Source: Streptomyces cavernicola (lineage in GTDB: Bacteria; Actinomycetota; Actinomycetes; Streptomycetales; Streptomycetaceae). From it: a DNA stretch of 55,128 nucleotides. How positions within the stretch are numbered: the first letter of the stretch is position 1; every line of letters starts with the position of its first letter. The notes under the pieces are model-generated. The model did not search any database. It was not told the DNA's origin and was given only the letters and a program-made list of their open reading frames with translations. Shown piece after piece: positions 9,370 through 17,715 of the stretch. Location: NCBI RefSeq assembly GCF_029968035.1, contig NZ_JASCIQ010000052.1, positions 1 through 55,128 on the forward strand. The letters run 5' to 3'. The translations under genes and the position numbers were made by a program.

Positions 9370-9440
9370 GGGGCGCGGGGAACTGCGCGAGCAACCACGA
9401 CGCACCCGCAGTGGCGAGATAGGGGCGCGGGGAACTGCGC
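9370..9440 (+). repeat. Two copies of a dispersed Streptomyces-type repeat
   Basis: GGGGCGCGGGGAACTGCGC occurs at 9370-9388 and again at 9422-9440, each followed by a stretch like ACGACGCACCCGCA. The same core is seen at 17845-17863 and, inverted, at about 44973-44989. It is a non-coding repeat family; its function is unknown. Confidence 0.7.
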
Positions 9441-9494
9441 AAAAAACGCACGACGCACCCGCACCCGGCAACGAACCCAAGGCACGCACCCCCT

Positions 9495-9511
9495 TTCCCG
9501 GTGAGCGGGAA
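9495..9511. promoter_or_regulatory. TTCCC-N7-GGGAA operator, site 1 (hsaE operon)
   Basis: TTCCCGGTGAGCGGGAA. Its centre is 81 bp before the hsaE start codon, and a TAACCT hexamer (9543-9548) lies 42 bp downstream of the centre. It is one of seven such sites in the catabolic island. Confidence 0.7.
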
Positions 9512-9583
9512 TTCGACCTCCCCCCAACGCCGACCCCCCACCTAACCTCGCCGCACATCCCACCCCCGCCCCCGCGAGGACAC

Positions 9584-10366
9584 ATGCTTACCGACCACCA
9601 GAGGCAGCACGCCGCGGAGATCCTGCGCTCCGCCGAGCAGCGTCGCGCACCGGTCGCCCCGCTGATCGAGGCGTTCCCGGAGATCGACACCGAGGACGCC
9701 TACGAGATCCAGCTCATCAACATCCGGCACCGCCTCGCCGCCGGGGCCGAGGTGCGCGGGCACAAGGTCGGCCTGTCCTCGCCCGTCATGCAGCAGATGA
9801 TGGGCGTGGACGAGCCGGACTACGGCCACCTCCTCGCCGACATGGAACTGCGCGAGGACCGCCCGGTCCCGGTGGACGCGTACTGCTACCCGCGGATCGA
9901 GGTCGAGGTCGGCTTCGTGCTCGGCGACGACCTGCCGGGCGAGAACTGCACCGAGGCGGATGTGCTCGCCGCCACCGAACGCGTCGTGCCCGCCCTGGAG
10001 TTGATCGACAGCCGGATCCGCGACTGGCGGATCAGCATCGCCGACACCATCGCGGACAACGCCTCCTCCGCCGGCTACGTCATCGGCGAGGGCCGCGACC
10101 CCCGCGAACTCGACCTCAAGGCCGTCGAGGCCCGCCTCACCAGCGGCCGCGACCTGCTCGCCGAGGGCCGCAGCGACGCCGTGCTCGGCGACCCGACGAC
10201 CTCCGTCGCCTGGCTCGCCCGCACGGTGGCCCGCTTCGGCGTGCCCCTGAAGAAGGGGCACGTGGTGCTGCCCGGCTCCTGCACACGGGCCGTCGACGTG
10301 GCGGCGGGACAGACCTGCACCGCCGACTTCACCGGGCTCGGCCCGGTCTCCCTCTCGTTCACCTGA
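9584..10366 (+). CDS. hsaE: 2-Hydroxyhexa-2,4-dienoate hydratase (HsaE)
   Basis: A 260-residue member of the 2-keto-4-pentenoate hydratase (MhpD/HsaE) family. Visible segments are GHKVGLSSPVMQQMMGVDEPDYG, the acidic metal-binding PRIEVEVGFVLG, ALELIDSRIRDWR, and DNASSAGYVIG. It should hydrate the dienoate released by HsaD to a 4-hydroxy-2-oxoacid. ATG 9584 has GAGGA four bases upstream. It opens an operon continuing with hsaG, hsaF, kshA, a small gene and kshB; hsaG begins only seven bases after its stop. Upstream lie the dispersed repeats and a TTCCC-N7-GGGAA operator. The equivalent enzyme of catechol meta-cleavage is an alternative, but the kshA/kshB and hsa context favours steroids. Confidence 0.92.
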   Translation: MLTDHQRQHAAEILRSAEQRRAPVAPLIEAFPEIDTEDAYEIQLINIRHRLAAGAEVRGHKVGLSSPVMQQMMGVDEPDYGHLLADMELREDRPVPVDAYCYPRIEVEVGFVLGDDLPGENCTEADVLAATERVVPALELIDSRIRDWRISIADTIADNASSAGYVIGEGRDPRELDLKAVEARLTSGRDLLAEGRSDAVLGDPTTSVAWLARTVARFGVPLKKGHVVLPGSCTRAVDVAAGQTCTADFTGLGPVSLSFT

Positions 10367-10373
10367 GGTGCCC

Positions 10374-11348
10374 ATGACCCCCAAGACCAGCCCCGACCCC
10401 GCCCGTAAGAGCACGAGCAACAGCACGAGCACGAGTACGAGTACGAGCACGGGCAAGACCAAGGCGACCGCCGCCATCGTCGGCTCCGGCAACATCGGAA
10501 CCGACCTGCTCTACAAGCTGCAGCGCTCCGAACTCGTCGAACCCCGCTGGATGATCGGCGTCGACCCGGACAGCGAGGGCCTCGCCCGCGCCCGCGCCGC
10601 AGGCCTGGAGGCCAGCCACGAAGGCGTCGACTGGCTGCTCGCCCAGGACGAGCTGCCCGACCTCGTCTTCGAGGCCACCAGCGCCTACGTGCACCGCGCC
10701 AACGCCCCGCGCTACGCCGAACTCGGCATCAAGGCAGTCGACTTGACGCCCGCAGCCATCGGCCCGGCCGTCGTGCCGCCCGCGAACCTGCGCGAGCACC
10801 TGGACGCGCCCAACGTCAACATGATCACCTGCGGCGGCCAGGCCACCATCCCCATGGTGTACGCGGTCTCCCGGATCGTGCCCGTGGCGTACGCGGAGAT
10901 CGTCGCCTCGGTGGCCTCCGTATCGGCCGGGCCCGGAACGCGCGCCAACATCGACGAGTTCACGCGGACCACCTCGCGCGGCATCGAGACCATCGGCGGC
11001 GCCGAGCGCGGCAAGGCGATCATCATCCTCAACCCGGCCGAGCCTCCCGTCATCATGCGGGACACGGTCTTCTGCGCGATCCCCGAGGACGCCGACCGCG
11101 AGGCCATCACGCAGTCCGTGAAGGAGATCGCCGAGCAGGTCGCCACGTACGTACCGGGCTACCGGCTGCGCAGCGAGCCGCAGTTCGACGACCCCCGCCC
11201 GGAGAACGGCGGGATGGCGCGCGTCGCGCTCTTCCTGGAGGTGGAGGGCGCGGGCGACTACCTGCCGCCGTACGCCGGAAACCTCGACATCATGACCGCC
11301 GCCGCCACCAAGGTCGGCGAGGAGTTCGCGAAGGGCATCCTGGCATGA
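10374..11348 (+). CDS. hsaG: Acylating aldehyde dehydrogenase (HsaG)
   Basis: A 324-residue acetaldehyde/propanal dehydrogenase (CoA-acylating). The Rossmann motif AAIVGSGNIGTDLLYKLQRS starts near residue 33, the catalytic Cys lies in NMITCGGQATIP, and GGMARVALFLEVEG is near the C-terminus. With HsaF it should convert the aldehyde released by the aldolase directly to acyl-CoA (propionyl-CoA in steroid breakdown), with substrate channelling between subunits as known for this family. The N-terminus is odd: residues ~12-27 read STSNSTSTSTSTSTGK, encoded by 6-bp repeats at 10410-10451, and are absent from typical family members, which start just before the Rossmann strand. A shorter translation start cannot be excluded, but none with a good ribosome site is visible. 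Confidence 0.92.
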   Translation: MTPKTSPDPARKSTSNSTSTSTSTSTGKTKATAAIVGSGNIGTDLLYKLQRSELVEPRWMIGVDPDSEGLARARAAGLEASHEGVDWLLAQDELPDLVFEATSAYVHRANAPRYAELGIKAVDLTPAAIGPAVVPPANLREHLDAPNVNMITCGGQATIPMVYAVSRIVPVAYAEIVASVASVSAGPGTRANIDEFTRTTSRGIETIGGAERGKAIIILNPAEPPVIMRDTVFCAIPEDADREAITQSVKEIAEQVATYVPGYRLRSEPQFDDPRPENGGMARVALFLEVEGAGDYLPPYAGNLDIMTAAATKVGEEFAKGILA

Positions 11349-12385
11349 CGAACCACAACGCACAGGCGTACTCGGACAGCCTCGACATCCGCGTCACCGA
11401 CTCCTCGCTCCGCGACGGCTCGCACGCCAAGCGGCACCAGTTCACGGGCGAGGACGTACGCAACGTCGTCGCCGCTCTCGACGACGCCGGGGTGCCGGTG
11501 ATCGAGGTGACGCACGGCGACGGGCTCGGCGGCTCCTCCTTCAACTACGGCTTCTCGAAGACGCCCGAGCAGGAGCTCATCAAGATCGCCGTGGACACCG
11601 CGCAGCGCGCGAAGATCGCTTTCCTGATGCTGCCGGGCCTCGGCGTGAAGGACGACATCAGGGCCGCGCACGGCAACGGCGCGAGCGTCTGCCGGATCGC
11701 CACCCACTGCACCGAGGCCGACGTCGCCGTCCAGCACTTCGGCCTGGCCCGGGAGATGGGTCTGGAGACCGTCGGCTTCCTGATGATGGCCCACTCGACG
11801 ACGCCCGAGAAACTCGCCGAGCAGGGCCGCATCATGGCCGACGCGGGCTGCCAGTGCGTGTACGTCGTCGACTCGGCCGGCGCCATGGTCATGGACGACG
11901 TGACCGACCGAGTGGCCGCCCTGAAGGCCGAGTTGGGCGACGACGCGCAGATCGGCTTCCACGGCCACGAGAACCTCGCCCTCGGCACCGGCAACTCCAT
12001 CGCCGCGATCAAGGCGGGCGCCCTGCAGATCGACGGCTCCACCCGCCGCCTCGGCGCGGGCGCGGGCAACACCGCCGTCGAGGCCCTCGTCGCGGTCTGC
12101 GCCAAGATGGGCATCCGTACCGGCATCGACGTACTGAAGATCATCGACGCGGCCGAGGACGTGGTCCGGCCCGTGATGGACGAGGAGTGCCGACTCGACC
12201 GCATGGCCCTCCTGATGGGCCACGCCGGGGTCTACTCCAGCTTCCTCAAGCACGCCTACCGGCAGGCCGAGCGCTATGGCGTCTCCGGCGCCGAGATCCT
12301 CCTCAAGGCGGGCGAGCGGCGCCTCGTCGGCGGCCAGGAGGACCAGCTCATTGACATCGCCGTCGAACTCGCAGCGCAGAACTGA
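11345..12385 (+). CDS. hsaF: 4-Hydroxy-2-oxoacid aldolase (HsaF)
   Basis: A 346-residue HMGL-like TIM-barrel aldolase. The metal and catalytic motif RVTDSSLRDGSHAKRHQF is at the N-terminus, and the metal-binding HGHENLALGTGNS and GSTRRLGAGAGNTAVE are in the middle. It cleaves the 4-hydroxy-2-oxoacid from HsaE into pyruvate and an aldehyde that passes to HsaG. The start ATG overlaps the hsaG stop by four bases, as expected for subunits of one complex. The length is typical. The stretch between its stop and kshA (75 bp) has several copies of a GAGCACYGA-like sequence, apparently simple-sequence expansion. Confidence 0.93.
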   Translation: MTNHNAQAYSDSLDIRVTDSSLRDGSHAKRHQFTGEDVRNVVAALDDAGVPVIEVTHGDGLGGSSFNYGFSKTPEQELIKIAVDTAQRAKIAFLMLPGLGVKDDIRAAHGNGASVCRIATHCTEADVAVQHFGLAREMGLETVGFLMMAHSTTPEKLAEQGRIMADAGCQCVYVVDSAGAMVMDDVTDRVAALKAELGDDAQIGFHGHENLALGTGNSIAAIKAGALQIDGSTRRLGAGAGNTAVEALVAVCAKMGIRTGIDVLKIIDAAEDVVRPVMDEECRLDRMALLMGHAGVYSSFLKHAYRQAERYGVSGAEILLKAGERRLVGGQEDQLIDIAVELAAQN

Positions 12386-12459
12386 GCACCGAGCACCGAA
12401 CCCTCAGCAGCACCGAGCACTGAGCAGTACCGAGCACTGAGCCGAAACCGGAGGACGGG

Positions 12460-13626
12460 ATGACTGCTCTCAACGAAGAGGTCCGGGTCATCGATGCGGG
12501 CAAGCCGCCGACGCGCTTCGCCCGCGGCTGGCACTGCCTCGGCCTCGCCGAGGCCTTCAAGGACGGACAGCCGCACGAGATCGAGGCGTTCGGCACCAAG
12601 CTCGTGGTCTTCCAGGGCCAGGACGACGGCGAACTGCACGTCCTCAACGCCTACTGCCCGCACATGGGCGGCAACCTGGCCCACGGCACCGTCAAGGGCG
12701 ACGCGGTGGCCTGCCCGTTCCACGACTGGCGCTGGTCGGGCAACGGGCGCTGCGCCGGCATCCCGTACGCCCGCCGGGTGCCGCCGCGCGCCAGGACCCG
12801 CTCCTGGACCACCCTGGAGCGCAACAAGCAGCTCTTCGTCTGGCACGACCCCGAGGGCAACCCGCCGCCCGCCGACGTCACGATCCCCGAGATCCCCGGC
12901 GTCCACGGCCCCGAGGCGGGGGAGTGGAGCGAGTGGACCTGGAAGACGCTCCGCGTCGAGGGCTCCAACTGCCGCGAGATCGTGGACAACGTCGTCGACA
13001 TGGCGCACTTCTTCTACGTGCACTACTCGTTCCCCGAGTACTTCAAGAACGTGTTCGAGGGCCACATAGCCAACCAGTACATGGAGTCGAGCCCCCGCCC
13101 CGACCTGGAGCTCGGCACCCTCAGCGCCGGGAACCTGCGCTCGGACGCCTCGTACTACGGCCCCTCGTACATGATCGACTATCTGTACAGCGACGTCGGC
13201 GGCGGCCTTGAGATGGAAGTCGTGCTCATCAACTGCCACTACCCGATCGACGAGAACAGCTTCCTGCTGCAGTACGGCGCCATCGTCAAGAAGCTGCCCG
13301 GCATGACCGACGAGCAGGCCGACGACACCGCGCGCCAGACCGCCGAGGGCGTGGCCGTCGGCTTCGAGCAGGACGTGGAGATCTGGAAGAACAAGACCCG
13401 GATCGACAACCCGCTGCTCACCGAGGAGGACGGCCCGGTCTACCAACTCCGGCGCTGGTACGAGCAGTTCTACGTCGACGCCGCCGACGTGAAGGACGAG
13501 ATGACACGCCGATTCGAGTTCGAGATCGACACCGAGCGGGCCAACGAGGCCTGGCGCGCGGAGGTGGCCGAGAACATCGAACGCCGCCGCGCCGAGCAGC
13601 CGGCAGCGACGGGGACCGGAGCCTGA
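12460..13626 (+). CDS. kshA: 3-Ketosteroid 9-alpha-hydroxylase, oxygenase component (KshA)
   Basis: A 388-residue Rieske non-haem iron oxygenase. The Rieske ligands are C66, H68, C85 and H88 (CPH...CPFH). The mononuclear iron site appears as NVVDMAHFFYVHY (H183, H188) with an acidic ligand near D305 in FEQDVEIWKNK. This fits KshA, which hydroxylates C9 of androstadienedione so that ring B opens. Length and motifs match actinobacterial KshA proteins. ATG 12460 follows GGAGGACGGG. It needs electrons from KshB, encoded two genes downstream; between them lies an uncharacterised 76-residue protein gene starting one base after the kshA stop. The protein is cytoplasmic. Other Rieske oxygenases are possible, but kstD and hsa genes nearby make KshA the clear choice. 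Confidence 0.93.
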   Translation: MTALNEEVRVIDAGKPPTRFARGWHCLGLAEAFKDGQPHEIEAFGTKLVVFQGQDDGELHVLNAYCPHMGGNLAHGTVKGDAVACPFHDWRWSGNGRCAGIPYARRVPPRARTRSWTTLERNKQLFVWHDPEGNPPPADVTIPEIPGVHGPEAGEWSEWTWKTLRVEGSNCREIVDNVVDMAHFFYVHYSFPEYFKNVFEGHIANQYMESSPRPDLELGTLSAGNLRSDASYYGPSYMIDYLYSDVGGGLEMEVVLINCHYPIDENSFLLQYGAIVKKLPGMTDEQADDTARQTAEGVAVGFEQDVEIWKNKTRIDNPLLTEEDGPVYQLRRWYEQFYVDAADVKDEMTRRFEFEIDTERANEAWRAEVAENIERRRAEQPAATGTGA

Positions 13627-13627
13627 C

Positions 13628-13858
13628 ATGCAACCCGTGGAGTGCCTGACCTGTGGCAACCAGGTCCTGTGCGAGAAGTTCAGCCTGGCCCACACCTCCG
13701 TGCAGTGGACCGCCGACGCGGCCGTCGCCTGCGCGGAGTTCCGCGACCAGGTGGCCGCCGAGGGCGGCAGCAGCGCCCGGATACGGACCTGCGGCGGACT
13801 GCGCGCCAGCATCGAACGGGCCGTCGACACAGGGGAGTTGGAGGTCCTCGATGTCTGA
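13628..13858 (+). CDS. Small cysteine-rich protein between kshA and kshB
   Basis: A 76-residue protein with five cysteines: C6 and C9 as a CxxC (VECLTCGNQ), then C15, C35 and C54. It also has the segment EKFSLAHTSVQWT. It has no signal peptide and no membrane helix. The gene starts one base after the kshA stop, and its end overlaps the kshB start by eight bases, so its expression is tied to the two hydroxylase components. I do not recognise the family. The CxxC with further cysteines suggests a bound metal or iron-sulfur cluster, for instance a small electron-transfer or assembly factor for the Rieske system, but that is inference. Its codon bias is like that of its neighbours, so it is probably a real gene. 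Confidence 0.8.
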   Translation: MQPVECLTCGNQVLCEKFSLAHTSVQWTADAAVACAEFRDQVAAEGGSSARIRTCGGLRASIERAVDTGELEVLDV

Positions 13859-14936
13859 GCCCGACGCCGCCGCCGCGCCCTCGCCGCCCGCCCCGTCCGC
13901 GGGCCCGCACCGGCTGCGCGTGCGCGTCACCGAGGTCGTCGCCGAGACCGCGGACACGCACTCCCTGGTCCTGCGGCCCGCGCCCGAGGACGCGGACCGC
14001 TTCGCCTACCGGCCGGGCCAGTTCCTCACCCTGCGGCTGCCCGGCGCGGACGGCCGCCCCGCCGCCCGCTGCTACTCCCTCTCCAGCTCGCCGCACACCG
14101 GCGAGCCCCTGAAGGTCACCGTGAAACGGGTCGCGGGCGGCCAGTGCTCCAACTGGGTCTGCGACCGGGTCGCCGCCGGGGACGAGATCGAAGTCCTCGC
14201 CCCCGCCGGCACGTTCACCCCGGAATCCCTCGACGACGACCTGCTGCTCGTCGCGGGCGGCAGCGGCATCACCCCGGTGCTCTCGATCGCCAAGTCGGCC
14301 CTGTCGAGGGGGCAGGGCCGGGTGGCGCTCCTGTACGCCAACCGGGACGACGCCTCCGTGGTCTTCCGGGACGAGCTGTGGGGGCTGACCGAGCAGTACC
14401 CGGACCGCCTCGTGGTGATCCACTGGCTGGAGACGCTCCTCGGCCTGCCCGACATCGGCCGCCTGTCCGCCGTGCTCGCCTCGTACGCGGGCCGGGACGC
14501 GTTCCTCTGCGGCCCGCCGCCGCTGATGGACGCCGCCGAACAGGCGCTCCGGGCGGCCGGAACCCCGGGCGACCGCATCCACCGCGAGCGGTTCTTCTCC
14601 CTCAGCGGCGACGTCTTCGACACCCCCGCGCCCGGCCCCGTCGTCGCCGACCCGGCCGCGGCGGTCCGCACCGCGCAGGTGGCGCTCGACGGCGAGACCC
14701 ACACCGTCGACTGGCCCTCCGGCACACCCCTGCTCGACGTCCTGCTCGCCGCCGGGGTCGACGCCCCGTACTCCTGCCGCGAGGGCGCCTGCGCGGCCTG
14801 CACCTGCCGGGTGGTGAACGGCGAGGTGAAGCTGCTGCGCAACGAGGTCCTCGACGAGCAGGACCTCACCGACGGCTACGTCCTGGCCTGCCAGGCCGTA
14901 CCCCTCACGGAACGGGTCGAGGTCACGTACGACTGA
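13851..14936 (+). CDS. kshB: 3-Ketosteroid 9-alpha-hydroxylase, reductase component (KshB)
   Basis: A 361-residue three-domain reductase. The FAD domain carries ARCYSLSSSP (RxYS). The NAD(P) domain carries LLVAGGSGITPVLS and ends with FLCGPPPLMDAAEQAL. The C-terminal plant-type [2Fe-2S] ferredoxin domain carries CREGACAACTC with a later Cys in GYVLACQAV. It passes electrons from NAD(P)H to the Rieske centre of KshA. ATG 13851 overlaps the end of the small upstream gene. The first ~20 residues are Ala/Pro-rich and probably disordered. Paa/Hmp-type reductases share the architecture, but linkage to kshA settles the role. A strong hairpin follows 34 bp after the stop and ends the operon. Confidence 0.92.
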   Translation: MSEPDAAAAPSPPAPSAGPHRLRVRVTEVVAETADTHSLVLRPAPEDADRFAYRPGQFLTLRLPGADGRPAARCYSLSSSPHTGEPLKVTVKRVAGGQCSNWVCDRVAAGDEIEVLAPAGTFTPESLDDDLLLVAGGSGITPVLSIAKSALSRGQGRVALLYANRDDASVVFRDELWGLTEQYPDRLVVIHWLETLLGLPDIGRLSAVLASYAGRDAFLCGPPPLMDAAEQALRAAGTPGDRIHRERFFSLSGDVFDTPAPGPVVADPAAAVRTAQVALDGETHTVDWPSGTPLLDVLLAAGVDAPYSCREGACAACTCRVVNGEVKLLRNEVLDEQDLTDGYVLACQAVPLTERVEVTYD

Positions 14937-14970
14937 GGGCACGTCAACTTCCGTACGGACAAGGCGAGAT

Positions 14971-15010
14971 GGTGAAGGGGCGGACCGGGATGCCGGTCCG
15001 CCCCTTCACC
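14971..15010. terminator. Strong hairpin between kshB and a convergent SDR gene
   Basis: A perfect 18-bp stem (14971-14988 with 14993-15010; left arm GGTGAAGGGGCGGACCGG) around a 4-nt loop. There is no T-tract. It lies between convergent genes and could terminate both. Confidence 0.85.
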
Positions 15011-15059
15011 GCTGTGCCGACTCGCTCACCGGCCGGTGCAGCTTACTGGCTGGTGCAGC

Positions 15060-15797
15060 TCACTGACTGGTGAAGCCGCCGTCCACGACGAACTCCGAAC
15101 CTGTCGAGTAACTGGCCTCGTCCGAGAGGAGATACAGCACCATGTTCGCCACCTCCGCGGGCTGTGCCTCCCGCTGGATCGGCTGCTGCTTCGCCTTCTC
15201 GTGCGAGCGGTCCGAGCCGGCCGTCATGGGCGTCGCCACGAACCCGGGGTGCACCGAGTTGACGCGGATGTTGTCCGGGGCGAACTCCTGCGCCGCCGCC
15301 TTCGTCATGCCGCGCACCGCCCACTTGGACGCCGTGTAGCTGAGGATGTGCGAGAACGCGACGAGCCCGCAGGTCGACGAGATGTTGACGATCGAGCCGC
15401 CGCCCGCGGCGCGCATCGACGGCAGCACCGTCTTCATGCCGAGGAACACGCCGACCTCGTTGACGTCCATCACACGCCGGTAGTCGGCCTCCGTCATGTC
15501 CTCGATGGCGCAGCGGTGCACCAGACCGGCGTTGTTCACCAGGCCCGTGATGTGCCCGAACGCCTCCTCCGTACGGGCCACGGCCGCCTTCCAGGCCGCC
15601 TCGGACGACACGTCGAGCTCCACGAACAGGGCGCGTTCCGGGCCCAGTTCGGCCGCGAGCTCCTTGCCCTCCGACACGAGGACGTCGCCGATCACCACCT
15701 TCGCGCCCTCTGCGACGAGCCGCCGTACGTGCGCCTCGCCCAGGCCACGCGCGCCGCCCGTCACGACGACCACCTTGCCGTCCGTCCTGCCGCTCAT
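15060..15797 (-). CDS. Hydroxysteroid dehydrogenase-like SDR
   Basis: A 245-residue classical SDR. The cofactor motif TGGARGLGEAHVRRLVAEGAKVV, NNAG, and the catalytic S...YTASK are present. The C-terminal part VNSVHPGFVATPMTA and the ending SYSTGSEFVVDGGFTSQ closely recall the 3-alpha(20-beta)-hydroxysteroid dehydrogenase of Streptomyces. It probably interconverts hydroxyl and keto groups on the steroid nucleus with NAD(H), feeding 3-ketosteroids to KstD and KshAB. ATG 15797 is preceded by GGAGGTC. The gene diverges from a second SDR of similar type; the shared 206-bp promoter region contains a TTCCC-N7-GGGAA operator whose centre is 85 bp from this start. The exact position and stereochemistry of the oxidised hydroxyl cannot be read. 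Confidence 0.85.
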   Translation of the reverse strand: MSGRTDGKVVVVTGGARGLGEAHVRRLVAEGAKVVIGDVLVSEGKELAAELGPERALFVELDVSSEAAWKAAVARTEEAFGHITGLVNNAGLVHRCAIEDMTEADYRRVMDVNEVGVFLGMKTVLPSMRAAGGGSIVNISSTCGLVAFSHILSYTASKWAVRGMTKAAAQEFAPDNIRVNSVHPGFVATPMTAGSDRSHEKAKQQPIQREAQPAEVANMVLYLLSDEASYSTGSEFVVDGGFTSQ

Positions 15798-15873
15798 CGA
15801 GAGACCTCCGTAAGCCGATGGGTGTGGGTCGTCGTGATGCTCGCAGCGGCCCCCGCCGGGTGGCTCGCGGAGC

Positions 15874-15890
15874 TTCCCACTCACCGGGAA
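15874..15890. promoter_or_regulatory. TTCCC-N7-GGGAA operator, site 2 (divergent SDRs)
   Basis: TTCCCACTCACCGGGAA, centred 85 bp from the minus-strand SDR start (15797) and 122 bp from the plus-strand SDR start (16004). Confidence 0.7.
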
Positions 15891-16003
15891 ACCGCACTGC
15901 CGCCCACGCGCCCGTACGGGCAGGCTCGACGCACGCCCCGCACCGACGGGGCGCCCGACCCTGTTCGGCCGACCGCAACCAGACCGCAACCAGGAGGACC
16001 CCC

Positions 16004-16768
16004 ATGTCCGTCGATCTGACCGGAAAGGTCGCCCTCGTCACCGGCGCCGCGCGCGGCATGGGCGAGGCCGAGGCCCGCCTGTTCGCGGCCCGCGGCGCGA
16101 AGGTCGTGCTCACCGACGTCCTGGAGGCGGAGGGCCGGGCCACGGCCGCGTCGATCGGACCGGCCGCCCGCTTCGTACGCCATGACGTCACCGACGAGAA
16201 GGACTGGACCGCGGCCGTGGCCGCCGCCGTGGACGGTTTCGGCCGGCTCGACGTCCTCGTCAACAACGCCGCGATCTATAGCACTTCACCCCTCGTCGAC
16301 GAGGACCCGGCGCGGTTCGAGGCGCTGCTCCGCGTCGACCTGTCCGGCCCGTTCCTCGGCATCCGCGCCGCCGCCGGGGCCATGCGGGACAGCGGCGGCG
16401 GGTCCATCGTGAACATCTCCTCGCAGGCCGGCCTGCAGGGCATGTGGGGGCACGGCGCGTACGGGGCCGCGAAGTGGGGGCTGCGCGGCCTCACCAGGAC
16501 GGCCGCCCTGGAGCTCGGCCCGGACGGCATCCGCGTCAACTCCGTCCACCCGGGCGCCGTCGACACCGCCATGACCGCCCACCTCGGCACCAAGGAGCAC
16601 CCGGGCGCGCCGCTCGGCCGTGTCGCCGACCCGGCGGAGGTCGCCGCGCTCGTCGCCTTCCTCGCCTCCGACGACGCCTCCTACCTGTCCGGGGCCGAAC
16701 TCGCCGTGGACGGCGGGGCGTCGGCGGGCAAGATGCCGGTCTTCCCGCAGCGGGGGACCGAGGCATGA
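16004..16768 (+). CDS. 3-alpha/20-beta-hydroxysteroid dehydrogenase-like SDR
   Basis: A 254-residue SDR. TGAARGMGEAEARLFAARG, NNAAIYSTS (the usual NNAG is NNAA here), SSQAGLQG and the catalytic YGAAKWGLRGL are present, with VNSVHPGAVDTAMTA and SGAELAVDGG at the end. The pattern is that of the Streptomyces 3-alpha(20-beta)-HSD group. It should oxidise or reduce steroid hydroxyls before ring attack. ATG 16004 has AGGAGG five to ten bases upstream. It is followed with a four-base overlap by an alpha/beta hydrolase gene, so the pair may hydrolyse a steroid ester and then oxidise the freed hydroxyl; that link is inference. It diverges from the SDR at 15060-15797. Confidence 0.85.
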   Translation: MSVDLTGKVALVTGAARGMGEAEARLFAARGAKVVLTDVLEAEGRATAASIGPAARFVRHDVTDEKDWTAAVAAAVDGFGRLDVLVNNAAIYSTSPLVDEDPARFEALLRVDLSGPFLGIRAAAGAMRDSGGGSIVNISSQAGLQGMWGHGAYGAAKWGLRGLTRTAALELGPDGIRVNSVHPGAVDTAMTAHLGTKEHPGAPLGRVADPAEVAALVAFLASDDASYLSGAELAVDGGASAGKMPVFPQRGTEA

Positions 16769-17715
16769 GCCGGGGTTTGAGCCGGGGAATGAGCCGCCCC
16801 GTCGGCCCCGCCCCCGAGGTCCAGGCCGTCATCGACCTCGCGACCGCCAACTTCCCGCCGCTCGGCGCGGAGATGACCGACATCGCCGAGGTACGGGCGT
16901 TCTTCGCCGCCCGCCCCCGGCCCGCCGTCGCCCCGCTCCCCGTCGCCCACGTCACGGACACCGACGCCGACGGCGTGCCCGTACGCGTCTACGACTCCGG
17001 CGTGGACGAGGACGCGCCGGTCGTGCTGTTCCTGCACGGCGGCGGCTTCGTCCTCTGCGACCTCGACAGCCACGACGCGTTCTGCCGCGCGACGGCCGAC
17101 GCCACCGAGGCCGTCGTCGTCTCCGTCGACTACCGCCGGGCCCCCGAACACCCCTTCCCCGCAGCGCCCGAGGACGCGTACACGGCCCTCCTGTGGGCCG
17201 CGAAGAGCTACCCGGGGCGGCGCATTGCCGTCGCGGGCGACAGCGCGGGCGCCAACCTCGCCGCCGTCCTCACGCTGCTCGCCCGTGACCGCGGCGGCCC
17301 CGAGATCGCCTTCCAGGTGCTGTACTACCCGATGCTCGACCCCGCGCGCTCCGGTGCCTCGCACCGGGAGAACGCGCACGGGTTCTTCCTCACGGCCGAC
17401 CACGTGCGCTGGTACTGGCAGCAGTACCTGACCTCCGAGCAGGACGCCGCCGACCCGTACGCGGCCCCGCTGTGCCGCACCGACTTCAGCGGACTCCCGC
17501 CCGCGCATGTCGTCACGGCCGGGTTCGATCCGCTGCGGGACGACGGCGAGTCCTATGCGGCGGCGCTCACGGCAGCGGGCGTCGAGGTCCGCCTCGACCG
17601 CTACGAGGCCATGTTCCACGGCTTCCTGACCATGGCCCCGACCTTGCCCGACGCGGCCGCGGCCCGCGAGACCGCCTTCACCGAACTTCGTACGGCCCTG
17701 CACACGCCCCGCTAG
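16765..17715 (+). CDS. Alpha/beta hydrolase, HSL-type esterase
   Basis: A 316-residue esterase of the hormone-sensitive-lipase (family IV) type. The oxyanion motif HGGGF and the nucleophile motif GDSAG are present, with an Asp in AGFDPLRDDGE and a His in MFHGF completing the triad. Start ATG 16765 overlaps the SDR stop. A second ATG at 16789, behind GGGGA, would remove the repetitive MSRGLSRG beginning and is a plausible true start. It is cytoplasmic and has no signal peptide. In this context it may cleave a short-chain ester or a lactone of a steroid, for example the product of the Baeyer-Villiger enzyme encoded nearby; this is inference. Confidence 0.87.
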   Translation: MSRGLSRGMSRPVGPAPEVQAVIDLATANFPPLGAEMTDIAEVRAFFAARPRPAVAPLPVAHVTDTDADGVPVRVYDSGVDEDAPVVLFLHGGGFVLCDLDSHDAFCRATADATEAVVVSVDYRRAPEHPFPAAPEDAYTALLWAAKSYPGRRIAVAGDSAGANLAAVLTLLARDRGGPEIAFQVLYYPMLDPARSGASHRENAHGFFLTADHVRWYWQQYLTSEQDAADPYAAPLCRTDFSGLPPAHVVTAGFDPLRDDGESYAAALTAAGVEVRLDRYEAMFHGFLTMAPTLPDAAAARETAFTELRTALHTPR

